Assembly (NCBI GenBank): GCA_949752745.1
Contig: OX457034.1
Location: 31,539,544-31,603,543, forward strand
Direction: 5' to 3'
From: Protula sp. h YS-2021
Lineage: Eukaryota > Annelida > Polychaeta > Sabellida > Serpulidae
DNA length: 64,000 nt
Shown: piece by piece, positions 23,641-38,390 of the stretch
Layout: each line of letters opens with the position of its first letter
Position numbering within the stretch: position 1 is the first letter of the stretch
Position numbers and translations under genes: made by a program
The notes under the pieces: generated by a model
What the model was told of the DNA's origin: nothing
The model's input: only the letters and a program-made list of their open reading frames with translations
Database searches by the model: none

Positions 23641-24946
23641 CAACAAGTATCAACAGAAACAAATCACCAGAAAACATTGATGTAAAAATTCAAAGGTCCA
23701 GTACATAATACGGCATATCCTCGTCTCGGACATTTGTCGTTGTCATGTATCTGCGCCGTATGTCGAATTATGCTGACACAGTTGACGCCCCACTCTAGCG
23801 CTATTACTCTTATATTTATGACTTCCTTAAAATCTAAGCGGTTATTGTTGCAAGATCAAAGATTTCAATTTAGTTCGTTCGTTGCATAGACTGCACATCC
23901 TAGCTTTTATTTTAGTGTTAATGCATGTTTAACTGGCCAGTCGTTAACTGGTCAACCGTCAATGATGGATAATGGATTTACAGACATGTCTTGTTATATT
24001 TTCCATGTTGATCAAACCAACAAAGGTTAAACAAGACCCAAACAGTCTGAGAAATCTGATAGATTCACAGCAGGTTATATACAAATAGTGAAAATGGTTA
24101 ATTTGGTGGATAGGTTAAATTTTGAAAGTGGAATATCTTTAAAAGTATTGGTGATAGAGAGACGGGGATTTGACGAGGTGATATGGCGAATATGAATTAT
24201 GTATGATCCAGTAGTGTTTTTAGGCCATTCTGAGCCCTTTAAATTGCACTTTTACAAAGGCAAAGTTTTCTACAGGCGAGTGTTAAATGAATGGTTTTAA
24301 GAACAGCGAGATAGTTTTTTTATAAATAGATTTGTCTATTTCTTAGTGATTGGATGAATGATCAGATCAGTCCTGGAAAAAACTTCACAATAACTATGTA
24401 ACTGTTTGATATATTTTTTTAAAGTAAACCTTTGTAACCATATACATCCTTCATGTTACCAGTTACCAATACAAATATATGTAATGTAAGAAGCTACTAA
24501 ATTTCAACTTACAATTTAGATGTTTTCAGCATTTTATTTACAGTAGACTTTGTAAACCTAAATAATTAAAATGTACTTCTATTTCCAGCCGAGTGTGAGA
24601 TGTGAGAAATAATTCTGGGGTTACGGTATATACCGCCAACAACTGGAAAAATAAAAATAAATCAAGGGGTAATGTCATTGAATGTGTGATTTGTTTTAAG
24701 AACTACAAAAAGATGTATGTATTCCATAGGTAAAAATTGTAATTTATTTCTGCATACAAACAATATGTATTTGCACCAATTATCAACTCTAAAGAAATCA
24801 GGTATTACACATATACCACCGACAAAAATGAAAATCCTGTGACTTTCTCAGTGAATTTGTGATATGGTTCAAGAGTTAGAAAGGAATGTATGTATACCTT
24901 TAGTAAAATTTGAACTTTATTTCTGGATACAAGCAATCGGTAGCTG
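23641..24946. repeat. Satellite unit 15 (short)
   Basis: 1306 bp, G473, with a private C to A change at 24023. Confidence 0.95.
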
Positions 24947-26252
24947 CAACAAGTATCAACAGAAACAAATCACCAGAAAACATTGATGTAAAAATTCAAA
25001 GGTCCAGTACATAATACGGCATATCCTCGTCTCGGACATTTGTCGTTGTCATGTATCTGCGCCGTATGTCGAATTATGCTGACACAGTTGACGCCCCACT
25101 CTAGCGCTATTACTCTTATATTTATGACTTCCTTAAAATCTAAGCGGTTATTGTTGCAAGATCAAAGATTTCAATTTAGTTCGTTCGTTGCATAGACTGC
25201 ACATCCTAGCTTTTATTTTAGTGTTAATGCATGTTTAACTGGCCAGTCGTTAACTGGTCAACCGTCAATGATGGATAATGGATTTACAGACATGTCTTGT
25301 TATATTTTCCATGTTGATCAAACCAACACAGGTTAAACAAGACCCAAACAGTCTGAGAAATCTGATAGATTCACAGCAGGTTATATACAAATAGTGAAAA
25401 TGGTTAATTTGGTGGATAGGTTAAATTTTGAAAGTGGAATATCTTTAAAAGTATTGGTGATAGAGAGACGGGGATTTGACGAGGTGATATGGCGAATATG
25501 AATTATGTATGATCCAGTAGTGTTTTTAGGCCATTCTGAGCCCTTTAAATTGCACTTTTACAAAGGCAAAGTTTTCTACAGGCGAGTGTTAAATGAATGG
25601 TTTTAAGAACAGCGAGATAGTTTTTTTATAAATAGATTTGTCTATTTCTTAGTGATTGGATGAATGATCAGATCAGTCCTGGAAAAAACTTCACAATAAC
25701 TATGTAACTGTTTGATATATTTTTTTAAAGTAAACCTTTGTAACCATATACATCCTTCATGTTACCAGTTACCAATACAAATATATGTAATGTAAGAAGC
25801 TACTAAATTTCAACTTACAATTTAGATGTTTTCAGCATTTTATTTACAGTAGACTTTGTAAACCTAAATAATTAAAATGTACTTCTATTTCCAGCCGAGT
25901 GTGAGATGTGAGAAATAATTCTGGGGTTACGGTATATACCGCCAACAACTGGAAAAATAAAAATAAATCAAGGGGTAATGTCATTGAATGTGTGATTTGT
26001 TTTAAGAACTACAAAAAGATGTATGTATTCCATAGGTAAAAATTGTAATTTATTTCTGCATACAAACAATATGTATTTGCACCAATTATCAACTCTAAAG
26101 AAATCAGGTATTACACATATACCACCGACAAAAATGAAAATCCTGTGACTTTCTCAGTGAATTTGTGATATGGTTCAAGAGTTAGAAAGGAATGTATGTA
26201 TACCTTTAGTAAAATTTGAACTTTATTTCTGGATACAAGCAATCGGTAGCTG
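24947..26252. repeat. Satellite unit 16 (short)
   Basis: 1306 bp, T347, G473. Confidence 0.95.
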
Positions 26253-27558
26253 CAACAAGTATCAACAGAAACAAATCACCAGAAAACATTGATGTAAAAA
26301 TTCAAAGGTCCAGTACATAATACGGCATATCCTCGTCTCGGACATTTGTCGTTGTCATGTATCTGCGCCGTATGTCGAATTATGCTGACACAGTTGACGC
26401 CCCACTCTAGCGCTATTACTCTTATATTTATGACTTCCTTAAAATCTAAGCGGTTATTGTTGCAAGATCAAAGATTTCAATTTAGTTCGTTCGTTGCATA
26501 GACTGCACATCCTAGCTTTTATTTTAGTGTTAATGCATGTTTAACTGGCCAGTCGTTAACTGGTCAACCGTCAATGATGGATAATGGATTTACAGACATG
26601 TCTTGTTATATTTTCCATGTTGATCAAACCAACACAGGTTAAACAAGACCCAAACAGTCTGAGAAATCTGATAGATTCACAGCAGGTTATATACAAATAG
26701 TGAAAATGGTTAATTTGGTGGATAGGTTAAATTTTGAAAGTGGAATATCTTTAAAAGTATTGGTGATAGAGAGACGGGGATTTGACGAGGTGATATGGCG
26801 AATATGAATTATGTATGATCCAGTAGTGTTTTTAGGCCATTCTGAGCCCTTTAAATTGCACTTTTACAAAGGCAAAGTTTTCTACAGGCGAGTGTTAAAT
26901 GAATGGTTTTAAGAACAGCGAGATAGTTTTTTTATAAATAGATTTGTCTATTTCTTAGTGATTGGATGAATGATCAGATCAGTCCTGGAAAAAACTTCAC
27001 AATAACTATGTAACTGTTTGATATATTTTTTTAAAGTAAACCTTTGTAACCATATACATCCTTCATGTTACCAGTTACCAATACAAATATATGTAATGTA
27101 AGAAGCTACTAAATTTCAACTTACAATTTAGATGTTTTCAGCATTTTATTTACAGTAGACTTTGTAAACCTAAATAATTAAAATGTACTTCTATTTCCAG
27201 CCGAGTGTGAGATGTGAGAAATAATTCTGGGGTTACGGTATATACCGCCAACAACTGGAAAAATAAAAATAAATCAAGGGGTAATGTCATTGAATGTGTG
27301 ATTTGTTTTAAGAACTACAAAAAGATGTATGTATTCCATAGGTAAAAATTGTAATTTATTTCTGCATACAAACAATATGTATTTGCACCAATTATCAACT
27401 CTAAAGAAATCAGGTATTACACATATACCACCGACAAAAATGAAAATCCTGTGACTTTCTCAGTGAATTTGTGATATGGTTCAAGAGTTAGAAAGGAATG
27501 TATGTATACCTTTAGTAAAATTTGAACTTTATTTCTGGATACAAGCAATCGGTAGCTG
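26253..27558. repeat. Satellite unit 17 (short)
   Basis: 1306 bp, T347, G473. Confidence 0.95.
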
Positions 27559-28864
27559 CAACAAGTATCAACAGAAACAAATCACCAGAAAACATTGATG
27601 TAAAAATTCAAAGGTCCAGTACATAATACGGCATATCCTCGTCTCGGACATTTGTCGTTGTCATGTATCTGCGCCGTATGTCGAATTATGCTGACACAGT
27701 TGACGCCCCACTCTAGCGCTATTACTCTTATATTTATGACTTCCTTAAAATCTAAGCGGTTATTGTTGCAAGATCAAAGATTTCAATTTAGTTCGTTCGT
27801 TGCATAGACTGCACATCCTAGCTTTTATTTTAGTGTTAATGCATGTTTAACTGGCCAGTCGTTAACTGGTCAACCGTCAATGATGGATAATGGATTTACA
27901 GACATGTCTTGTTATATTTTCCATGTTGATCAAACCAACACAGGTTAAACAAGACCCAAACAGTCTGAGAAATCTGATAGATTCACAGCAGGTTATATAC
28001 AAATAGTGAAAATGGTTAATTTGGTGGATAGGTTAAATTTTGAAAGTGGAATATCTTTAAAAGTATTGGTGATAGAGAGACGGGGATTTGACGAGGTGAT
28101 ATGGCGAATATGAATTATGTATGATCCAGTAGTGTTTTTAGGCCATTCTGAGCCCTTTAAATTGCACTTTTACAAAGGCAAAGTTTTCTACAGGCGAGTG
28201 TTAAATGAATGGTTTTAAGAACAGCGAGATAGTTTTTTTATAAATAGATTTGTCTATTTCTTAGTGATTGGATGAATGATCAGATCAGTCCTGGAAAAAA
28301 CTTCACAATAACTATGTAACTGTTTGATATATTTTTTTAAAGTAAACCTTTGTAACCATATACATCCTTCATGTTACCAGTTACCAATACAAATATATGT
28401 AATGTAAGAAGCTACTAAATTTCAACTTACAATTTAGATGTTTTCAGCATTTTATTTACAGTAGACTTTGTAAACCTAAATAATTAAAATGTACTTCTAT
28501 TTCCAGCCGAGTGTGAGATGTGAGAAATAATTCTGGGGTTACGGTATATACCGCCAACAACTGGAAAAATAAAAATAAATCAAGGGGTAATGTCATTGAA
28601 TGTGTGATTTGTTTTAAGAACTACAAAAAGATGTATGTATTCCATAGGTAAAAATTGTAATTTATTTCTGCATACAAACAATATGTATTTGCACCAATTA
28701 TCAACTCTAAAGAAATCAGGTATTACACATATACCACCGACAAAAATGAAAATCCTGTGACTTTCTCAGTGAATTTGTGATATGGTTCAAGAGTTAGAAA
28801 GGAATGTATGTATACCTTTAGTAAAATTTGAACTTTATTTCTGGATACAAGCAATCGGTAGCTG
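27559..28864. repeat. Satellite unit 18 (short)
   Basis: 1306 bp, T347, G473; the last short unit in the window with G473. Confidence 0.95.
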
Positions 28865-30170
28865 CAACAAGTATCAACAGAAACAAATCACCAGAAAACA
28901 TTGATGTAAAAATTCAAAGGTCCAGTACATAATACGGCATATCCTCGTCTCGGACATTTGTCGTTGTCATGTATCTGCGCCGTATGTCGAATTATGCTGA
29001 CACAGTTGACGCCCCACTCTAGCGCTATTACTCTTATATTTATGACTTCCTTAAAATCTAAGCGGTTATTGTTGCAAGATCAAAGATTTCAATTTAGTTC
29101 GTTCGTTGCATAGACTGCACATCCTAGCTTTTATTTTAGTGTTAATGCATGTTTAACTGGCCAGTCGTTAACTGGTCAACCGTCAATGATGGATAATGGA
29201 TTTACAGACATGTCTTGTTATATTTTCCATGTTGATCAAACCAACACAGGTTAAACAAGACCCAAACAGTCTGAGAAATCTGATAGATTCACAGCAGGTT
29301 ATATACAAATAGTGAAAATGGTTAATTTGGTGGATACGTTAAATTTTGAAAGTGGAATATCTTTAAAAGTATTGGTGATAGAGAGACGGGGATTTGACGA
29401 GGTGATATGGCGAATATGAATTATGTATGATCCAGTAGTGTTTTTAGGCCATTCTGAGCCCTTTAAATTGCACTTTTACAAAGGCAAAGTTTTCTACAGG
29501 CGAGTGTTAAATGAATGGTTTTAAGAACAGCGAGATAGTTTTTTTATAAATAGATTTGTCTATTTCTTAGTGATTGGATGAATGATCAGATCAGTCCTGG
29601 AAAAAACTTCACAATAACTATGTAACTGTTTGATATATTTTTTTAAAGTAAACCTTTGTAACCATATACATCCTTCATGTTACCAGTTACCAATACAAAT
29701 ATATGTAATGTAAGAAGCTACTAAATTTCAACTTACAATTTAGATGTTTTCAGCATTTTATTTACAGTAGACTTTGTAAACCTAAATAATTAAAATGTAC
29801 TTCTATTTCCAGCCGAGTGTGAGATGTGAGAAATAATTCTGGGGTTACGGTATATACCGCCAACAACTGGAAAAATAAAAATAAATCAAGGGGTAATGTC
29901 ATTGAATGTGTGATTTGTTTTAAGAACTACAAAAAGATGTATGTATTCCATAGGTAAAAATTGTAATTTATTTCTGCATACAAACAATATGTATTTGCAC
30001 CAATTATCAACTCTAAAGAAATCAGGTATTACACATATACCACCGACAAAAATGAAAATCCTGTGACTTTCTCAGTGAATTTGTGATATGGTTCAAGAGT
30101 TAGAAAGGAATGTATGTATACCTTTAGTAAAATTTGAACTTTATTTCTGGATACAAGCAATCGGTAGCTG
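28865..30170. repeat. Satellite unit 19 (short)
   Basis: 1306 bp, T347, C473. From here on all short units carry C473. Confidence 0.95.
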
Positions 30171-30650
30171 CAACAAGTATCAACAGAAACAAATCACCAG
30201 AAAACATTGATGTAAAAATTCAAAGGTCCAGTACATAATACGGCATATCCTCGTCTCGGACATTTGTCGTTGTCATGTATCTGCGCCGTATGTCGAATTA
30301 TGCTGACACAGTTGACGCCCCACTCTAGCGCTATTACTCTTATATTTATGACTTCCTTAAAATCTAAGCGGTTATTGTTGCAAGATCAAAGATTTCAATT
30401 TAGTTCGTTCGTTGCATAGACTGCACATCCTAGCTTTTATTTTAGTGTTAATGCATGTTTAACTGGCCAGTCGTTAACTGGTCAACCGTCAATGATGGAT
30501 AATGGATTTACAGACATGTCTTGTTATATTTTCCATGTTGATCAAACCAACACAGGTTAAACAAGACCCAAACAGTCTGAGAAATCTGATAGATTCACAG
30601 CAGGTTATATACAATTCCAGTGACATTGAAAAATGGTGTGTAAAATTACT

Positions 30651-30726
30651 GATAGAGAATTGAATTGGATAGAGCATTGGTTCGGTAAGCCGAAGGTCCC
30701 GAGTTCGACTCCAGCTCGGGGCGGCA
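30651..30726 (+). pseudogene. tRNA-derived region in unit 20
   Basis: Identical to the copy at 9601-9676. Confidence 0.65.
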
Positions 30727-30959
30727 TGCAGGGAATTGACATTTGCTCAAATTGCCTTGGCTAAGCAAATACAGTAGATAAGATCACCTATGAAGGAATT
30801 TAAAGTTGACGCCCACTTAGCGTTTCAGCCATCCCTTAAAAAACATTTTAGAAAGAAGTTAGTTTGGGCATCGTCCAATGACTTTCTTTATTTGAGTTGC
30901 CAAAGTCAATAAAATTATTTATTTTTAAACGATCAAAAGTTTCAGGGAGTGAACTCTGT

Positions 30960-30985
30960 AAAAAAAAAAAAAAACAAAAAAAAAA
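30960..30985 (+). repeat. A-tract A15-C-A10 in unit 20
   Basis: Interrupted type, C at 30975. Confidence 0.8.
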
Positions 30986-31249
30986 CATAGGTTTTGCCTG
31001 TAACACTTTGGTCCCTTTTTATTCTATATTGATATTGAATGTTTCAAGTCAAACCGTAAACAAGAAGAAAAAAGTGTAAGCAACGCCTGTTTTGAAAGAT
31101 TTACAATGCAGCAATAAATGTTGCAATCACTCACTTTTTCCCACACCACAATCCAATTCAGATGGGAAGGTATGTAGTTTATAAACAGGCTCGAGCATCC
31201 ATGCAGATAGTGCTGTGCAGGTTATGGCAGTAATACAGTTGGCTGAAAG

Positions 31250-31374
31250 TTGGCTCGGGAGTGCGAGGGCGTAAGCGTTCCGGTGTTCTTCGGGACCCGG
31301 TGGATCGAGCTGGAACTCGGCTGTAGAAAGGCGAAAGGCGGCGTAAAACCCGCCCGGTATGCCGAAGCCCCGCC
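31250..31374. other. CpG-rich block in unit 20
   Basis: Same sequence as 10201-10325; the unit's private G (31203) lies just upstream. Confidence 0.6.
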
Positions 31375-33268
31375 ACTGACCAATGCACACTGTGGTTGAT
31401 CATTGACGGTGGCTGGGGTGGCCGTATATACGTCAGGCTTCTGGCAGCAAGCCATAATATATATCCTGCACTGCACGCTTCACTTTTTGTTTTTTTTACC
31501 TTTGATTATGTTTTATTTTATCCAAGAGGTAGGTTATTGTTTCTACTTCATACAAAACTTATGCAAGATTTAATCATATTTTATTGCTGGTGCATGCACA
31601 TAGAAGGCTCTAGAATATGCACAACAGTATTCCACACTCCTCTAGTATCGCTTGTTCAATGCTCTTTCAATCCAACTGGACAATCAAAAGCTGTGCGTCT
31701 CACACTTCTTGATCTCTCTCACACTGCTTGATCTCTTCAATCATGGCATTCTACCTACGTCAGTTGCAGAGTTACTTCGGGATTGAAGGCACAGAGTACG
31801 ATCGTTGTACCTTACTAAGATCGAGGATGTATATTCAGACACCGTAATATCATACTGAATTTTACTTCAGGTTTTAAACAAATATTAAGTAGTCTTAAAA
31901 CTGTTTGATTTTACATACACCGTTTATAAGAGAATGACATTGAAGCATTAACTTTGGCCACTTTTTCTATCTTAAACCATTTCAAAGAGAATAAAATACT
32001 CAGACAAAAGTACAGATGCTCAATAATCTTTCAGATCAAGGCAGATCGATGAACTTTCTAAAATACATAAACCTATTTTATTGCTAAACATTAAAATATC
32101 TGCAATAAAGAAAATTTTAATGGTTATAAAAGTAAGATTGTAATGTGTGGATAAGTTTGTACAGTGTAGCTAAAGTGAAAAGGTGGTAGTAGAATTTGCA
32201 AAGTGGGGATACCTGCTTGACCTCTTCCGAGGATCATAATTTTAAAACTGATCTATGTGAAAATAAAAGAAGAAAGTTAATTTTCCTTGGAAAATAATAA
32301 AAAGTCAAATATATTGTACTTGCGATTGAAGAAAAATGGGCACGGTTGGGGAGAGGAAGAGCAAAGGAAGACGGATGTATGTAAATGTCTTGAGTAATAA
32401 TGTGAAATAGTGAAAGTGGTTAATTTGGTGGATAGGTTAAATTTTGAAAGTGGAATATCTTTAAAAGTATTGGTGATAGAGAGACGGGGATTTGACGAGG
32501 TGATATGGCGAATATGAATTATGTATGATCCAGTAGTGTTTTTAGGCCATTCTGAGCCCTTTAAATTGCACTTTTACAAAGGCAAAGTTTTCTACAGGCG
32601 AGTGTTAAATGAATGGTTTTAAGAACAGCGAGATAGTTTTTTTATAAATAGATTTGTCTATTTCTTAGTGATTGGATGAATGATCAGATCAGTCCTGGAA
32701 AAAACTTCACAATAACTATGTAACTGTTTGATATATTTTTTTAAAGTAAACCTTTGTAACCATATACATCCTTCATGTTACCAGTTACCAATACAAATAT
32801 ATGTAATGTAAGAAGCTACTAAATTTCAACTTACAATTTAGATGTTTTCAGCATTTTATTTACAGTAGACTTTGTAAACCTAAATAATTAAAATGTACTT
32901 CTATTTCCAGCCGAGTGTGAGATGTGAGAAATAATTCTGGGGTTACGGTATATACCGCCAACAACTGGAAAAATAAAAATAAATCAAGGGGTAATGTCAT
33001 TGAATGTGTGATTTGTTTTAAGAACTACAAAAAGATGTATGTATTCCATAGGTAAAAATTGTAATTTATTTCTGCATACAAACAATATGTATTTGCACCA
33101 ATTATCAACTCTAAAGAAATCAGGTATTACACATATACCACCGACAAAAATGAAAATCCTGTGACTTTCTCAGTGAATTTGTGATATGGTTCAAGAGTTA
33201 GAAAGGAATGTATGTATACCTTTAGTAAAATTTGAACTTTATTTCTGGATACAAGCAATCGGTAGCTG

Positions 33269-34574
33269 CAACAAGTATCAACAGAAACAAATCACCAGAA
33301 AACATTGATGTAAAAATTCAAAGGTCCAGTACATAATACGGCATATCCTCGTCTCGGACATTTGTCGTTGTCATGTATCTGCGCCGTATGTCGAATTATG
33401 CTGACACAGTTGACGCCCCACTCTAGCGCTATTACTCTTATATTTATGACTTCCTTAAAATCTAAGCGGTTATTGTTGCAAGATCAAAGATTTCAATTTA
33501 GTTCGTTCGTTGCATAGACTGCACATCCTAGCTTTTATTTTAGTGTTAATGCATGTTTAACTGGCCAGTCGTTAACTGGTCAACCGTCAATGATGGATAA
33601 TGGATTTACAGACATGTCTTGTTATATTTTCCATGTTGATCAAACCAACACAGGTTAAACAAGACCCAAACAGTCTGAGAAATCTGATAGATTCACAGCA
33701 GGTTATATACAAATAGTGAAAATGGTTAATTTGGTGGATACGTTAAATTTTGAAAGTGGAATATCTTTAAAAGTATTGGTGATAGAGAGACGGGGATTTG
33801 ACGAGGTGATATGGCGAATATGAATTATGTATGATCCAGTAGTGTTTTTAGGCCATTCTGAGCCCTTTAAATTGCACTTTTACAAAGGCAAAGTTTTCTA
33901 CAGGCGAGTGTTAAATGAATGGTTTTAAGAACAGCGAGATAGTTTTTTTATAAATAGATTTGTCTATTTCTTAGTGATTGGATGAATGATCAGATCAGTC
34001 CTGGAAAAAACTTCACAATAACTATGTAACTGTTTGATATATTTTTTTAAAGTAAACCTTTGTAACCATATACATCCTTCATGTTACCAGTTACCAATAC
34101 AAATATATGTAATGTAAGAAGCTACTAAATTTCAACTTACAATTTAGATGTTTTCAGCATTTTATTTACAGTAGACTTTGTAAACCTAAATAATTAAAAT
34201 GTACTTCTATTTCCAGCCGAGTGTGAGATGTGAGAAATAATTCTGGGGTTACGGTATATACCGCCAACAACTGGAAAAATAAAAATAAATCAAGGGGTAA
34301 TGTCATTGAATGTGTGATTTGTTTTAAGAACTACAAAAAGATGTATGTATTCCATAGGTAAAAATTGTAATTTATTTCTGCATACAAACAATATGTATTT
34401 GCACCAATTATCAACTCTAAAGAAATCAGGTATTACACATATACCACCGACAAAAATGAAAATCCTGTGACTTTCTCAGTGAATTTGTGATATGGTTCAA
34501 GAGTTAGAAAGGAATGTATGTATACCTTTAGTAAAATTTGAACTTTATTTCTGGATACAAGCAATCGGTAGCTG
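33269..34574. repeat. Satellite unit 21 (short)
   Basis: 1306 bp, T347, C473. Confidence 0.95.
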
Positions 34575-35880
34575 CAACAAGTATCAACAGAAACAAATCA
34601 CCAGAAAACATTGATGTAAAAATTCAAAGGTCCAGTACATAATACGGCATATCCTCGTCTCGGACATTTGTCGTTGTCATGTATCTGCGCCGTATGTCGA
34701 ATTATGCTGACACAGTTGACGCCCCACTCTAGCGCTATTACTCTTATATTTATGACTTCCTTAAAATCTAAGCGGTTATTGTTGCAAGATCAAAGATTTC
34801 AATTTAGTTCGTTCGTTGCATAGACTGCACATCCTAGCTTTTATTTTAGTGTTAATGCATGTTTAACTGGCCAGTCGTTAACTGGTCAACCGTCAATGAT
34901 GGATAATGGATTTACAGACATGTCTTGTTATATTTTCCATGTTGATCAAACCAACACAGGTTAAACAAGACCCAAACAGTCTGAGAAATCTGATAGATTC
35001 ACAGCAGGTTATATACAAATAGTGAAAATGGTTAATTTGGTGGATACGTTAAATTTTGAAAGTGGAATATCTTTAAAAGTATTGGTGATAGAGAGACGGG
35101 GATTTGACGAGGTGATATGGCGAATATGAATTATGTATGATCCAGTAGTGTTTTTAGGCCATTCTGAGCCCTTTAAATTGCACTTTTACAAAGGCAAAGT
35201 TTTCTACAGGCGAGTGTTAAATGAATGGTTTTAAGAACAGCGAGATAGTTTTTTTATAAATAGATTTGTCTATTTCTTAGTGATTGGATGAATGATCAGA
35301 TCAGTCCTGGAAAAAACTTCACAATAACTATGTAACTGTTTGATATATTTTTTTAAAGTAAACCTTTGTAACCATATACATCCTTCATGTTACCAGTTAC
35401 CAATACAAATATATGTAATGTAAGAAGCTACTAAATTTCAACTTACAATTTAGATGTTTTCAGCATTTTATTTACAGTAGACTTTGTAAACCTAAATAAT
35501 TAAAATGTACTTCTATTTCCAGCCGAGTGTGAGATGTGAGAAATAATTCTGGGGTTACGGTATATACCGCCAACAACTGGAAAAATAAAAATAAATCAAG
35601 GGGTAATGTCATTGAATGTGTGATTTGTTTTAAGAACTACAAAAAGATGTATGTATTCCATAGGTAAAAATTGTAATTTATTTCTGCATACAAACAATAT
35701 GTATTTGCACCAATTATCAACTCTAAAGAAATCAGGTATTACACATATACCACCGACAAAAATGAAAATCCTGTGACTTTCTCAGTGAATTTGTGATATG
35801 GTTCAAGAGTTAGAAAGGAATGTATGTATACCTTTAGTAAAATTTGAACTTTATTTCTGGATACAAGCAATCGGTAGCTG
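34575..35880. repeat. Satellite unit 22 (short)
   Basis: 1306 bp, T347, C473. Confidence 0.95.
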
Positions 35881-37186
35881 CAACAAGTATCAACAGAAAC
35901 AAATCACCAGAAAACATTGATGTAAAAATTCAAAGGTCCAGTACATAATACGGCATATCCTCGTCTCGGACATTTGTCGTTGTCATGTATCTGCGCCGTA
36001 TGTCGAATTATGCTGACACAGTTGACGCCCCACTCTAGCGCTATTACTCTTATATTTATGACTTCCTTAAAATCTAAGCGGTTATTGTTGCAAGATCAAA
36101 GATTTCAATTTAGTTCGTTCGTTGCATAGACTGCACATCCTAGCTTTTATTTTAGTGTTAATGCATGTTTAACTGGCCAGTCGTTAACTGGTCAACCGTC
36201 AATGATGGATAATGGATTTACAGACATGTCTTGTTATATTTTCCATGTTGATCAAACCAACACAGGTTAAACAAGACCCAAACAGTCTGAGAAATCTGAT
36301 AGATTCACAGCAGGTTATATACAAATAGTGAAAATGGTTAATTTGGTGGATACGTTAAATTTTGAAAGTGGAATATCTTTAAAAGTATTGGTGATAGAGA
36401 GACGGGGATTTGACGAGGTGATATGGCGAATATGAATTATGTATGATCCAGTAGTGTTTTTAGGCCATTCTGAGCCCTTTAAATTGCACTTTTACAAAGG
36501 CAAAGTTTTCTACAGGCGAGTGTTAAATGAATGGTTTTAAGAACAGCGAGATAGTTTTTTTATAAATAGATTTGTCTATTTCTTAGTGATTGGATGAATG
36601 ATCAGATCAGTCCTGGAAAAAACTTCACAATAACTATGTAACTGTTTGATATATTTTTTTAAAGTAAACCTTTGTAACCATATACATCCTTCATGTTACC
36701 AGTTACCAATACAAATATATGTAATGTAAGAAGCTACTAAATTTCAACTTACAATTTAGATGTTTTCAGCATTTTATTTACAGTAGACTTTGTAAACCTA
36801 AATAATTAAAATGTACTTCTATTTCCAGCCGAGTGTGAGATGTGAGAAATAATTCTGGGGTTACGGTATATACCGCCAACAACTGGAAAAATAAAAATAA
36901 ATCAAGGGGTAATGTCATTGAATGTGTGATTTGTTTTAAGAACTACAAAAAGATGTATGTATTCCATAGGTAAAAATTGTAATTTATTTCTGCATACAAA
37001 CAATATGTATTTGCACCAATTATCAACTCTAAAGAAATCAGGTATTACACATATACCACCGACAAAAATGAAAATCCTGTGACTTTCTCAGTGAATTTGT
37101 GATATGGTTCAAGAGTTAGAAAGGAATGTATGTATACCTTTAGTAAAATTTGAACTTTATTTCTGGATACAAGCAATCGGTAGCTG
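35881..37186. repeat. Satellite unit 23 (short)
   Basis: 1306 bp, T347, C473. Confidence 0.95.
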
Positions 37187-37666
37187 CAACAAGTATCAAC
37201 AGAAACAAATCACCAGAAAACATTGATGTAAAAATTCAAAGGTCCAGTACATAATACGGCATATCCTCGTCTCGGACATTTGTCGTTGTCATGTATCTGC
37301 GCCGTATGTCGAATTATGCTGACACAGTTGACGCCCCACTCTAGCGCTATTACTCTTATATTTATGACTTCCTTAAAATCTAAGCGGTTATTGTTGCAAG
37401 ATCAAAGATTTCAATTTAGTTCGTTCGTTGCATAGACTGCACATCCTAGCTTTTATTTTAGTGTTAATGCATGTTTAACTGGCCAGTCGTTAACTGGTCA
37501 ACCGTCAATGATGGATAATGGATTTACAGACATGTCTTGTTATATTTTCCATGTTGATCAAACCAACACAGGTTAAACAAGACCCAAACAGTCTGAGAAA
37601 TCTGATAGATTCACAGCAGGTTATATACAATTCCAGTGACATTGAAAAATGGTGTGTAAAATTACT

Positions 37667-37742
37667 GATAGAGAATTGAATTGGATAGAGCATTGGTTCG
37701 GTAAGCCGAAGGTCCCGAGTTCGACTCCAGCTCGGGGCGGCA
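37667..37742 (+). pseudogene. tRNA-derived region in unit 24
   Basis: Identical to the copy at 9601-9676. Confidence 0.65.
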
Positions 37743-37975
37743 TGCAGGGAATTGACATTTGCTCAAATTGCCTTGGCTAAGCAAATACAGTAGATAAGAT
37801 CACCTATGAAGGAATTTAAAGTTGACGCCCACTTAGCGTTTCAGCCATCCCTTAAAAAACATTTTAGAAAGAAGTTAGTTTGGGCATCGTCCAATGACTT
37901 TCTTTATTTGAGTTGCCAAAGTCAATAAAATTATTTATTTTTAAACGATCAAAAGTTTCAGGGAGTGAACTCTGT

Positions 37976-38001
37976 AAAAAAAAAAAAAAACAAAAAAAAA
38001 A
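37976..38001 (+). repeat. A-tract A15-C-A10 in unit 24
   Basis: Interrupted type, C at 37991. Confidence 0.8.
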
Positions 38002-38265
38002 CATAGGTTTTGCCTGTAACACTTTGGTCCCTTTTTATTCTATATTGATATTGAATGTTTCAAGTCAAACCGTAAACAAGAAGAAAAAAGTGTAAGCAAC
38101 GCCTGTTTTGAAAGATTTACAATGCAGCAATAAATGTTGCAATCACTCACTTTTTCCCACACCACAATCCAATTCAGATGGGAAGGTATGTAGTTTATAA
38201 ACAGGCTCGAGCATCCATACAGATAGTGCTGTGCAGGTTATGGCAGTAATACAGTTGGCTGAAAG

Positions 38266-38390
38266 TTGGCTCGGGAGTGCGAGGGCGTAAGCGTTCCGGT
38301 GTTCTTCGGGACCCGGTGGATCGAGCTGGAACTCGGCTGTAGAAAGGCGAAAGGCGGCGTAAAACCCGCCCGGTATGCCGAAGCCCCGCC
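38266..38390. other. CpG-rich block in unit 24
   Basis: Same sequence as 10201-10325, CpG sites preserved. Confidence 0.6.

Larger units (their letters stand above)
30615..32406 (+). mobile_element. Extra segment of long unit 20
   Basis: 1792 bp, with the A-tract interrupted by one C at 30975. Confidence 0.7.
30171..33268. repeat. Satellite unit 20 (long)
   Basis: 3098 bp, with the extra segment at 30615-32406. It has the C-interrupted A-tract also seen in units 8 and 24, and a private G at 31203 just before the CpG-rich block. Confidence 0.95.
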
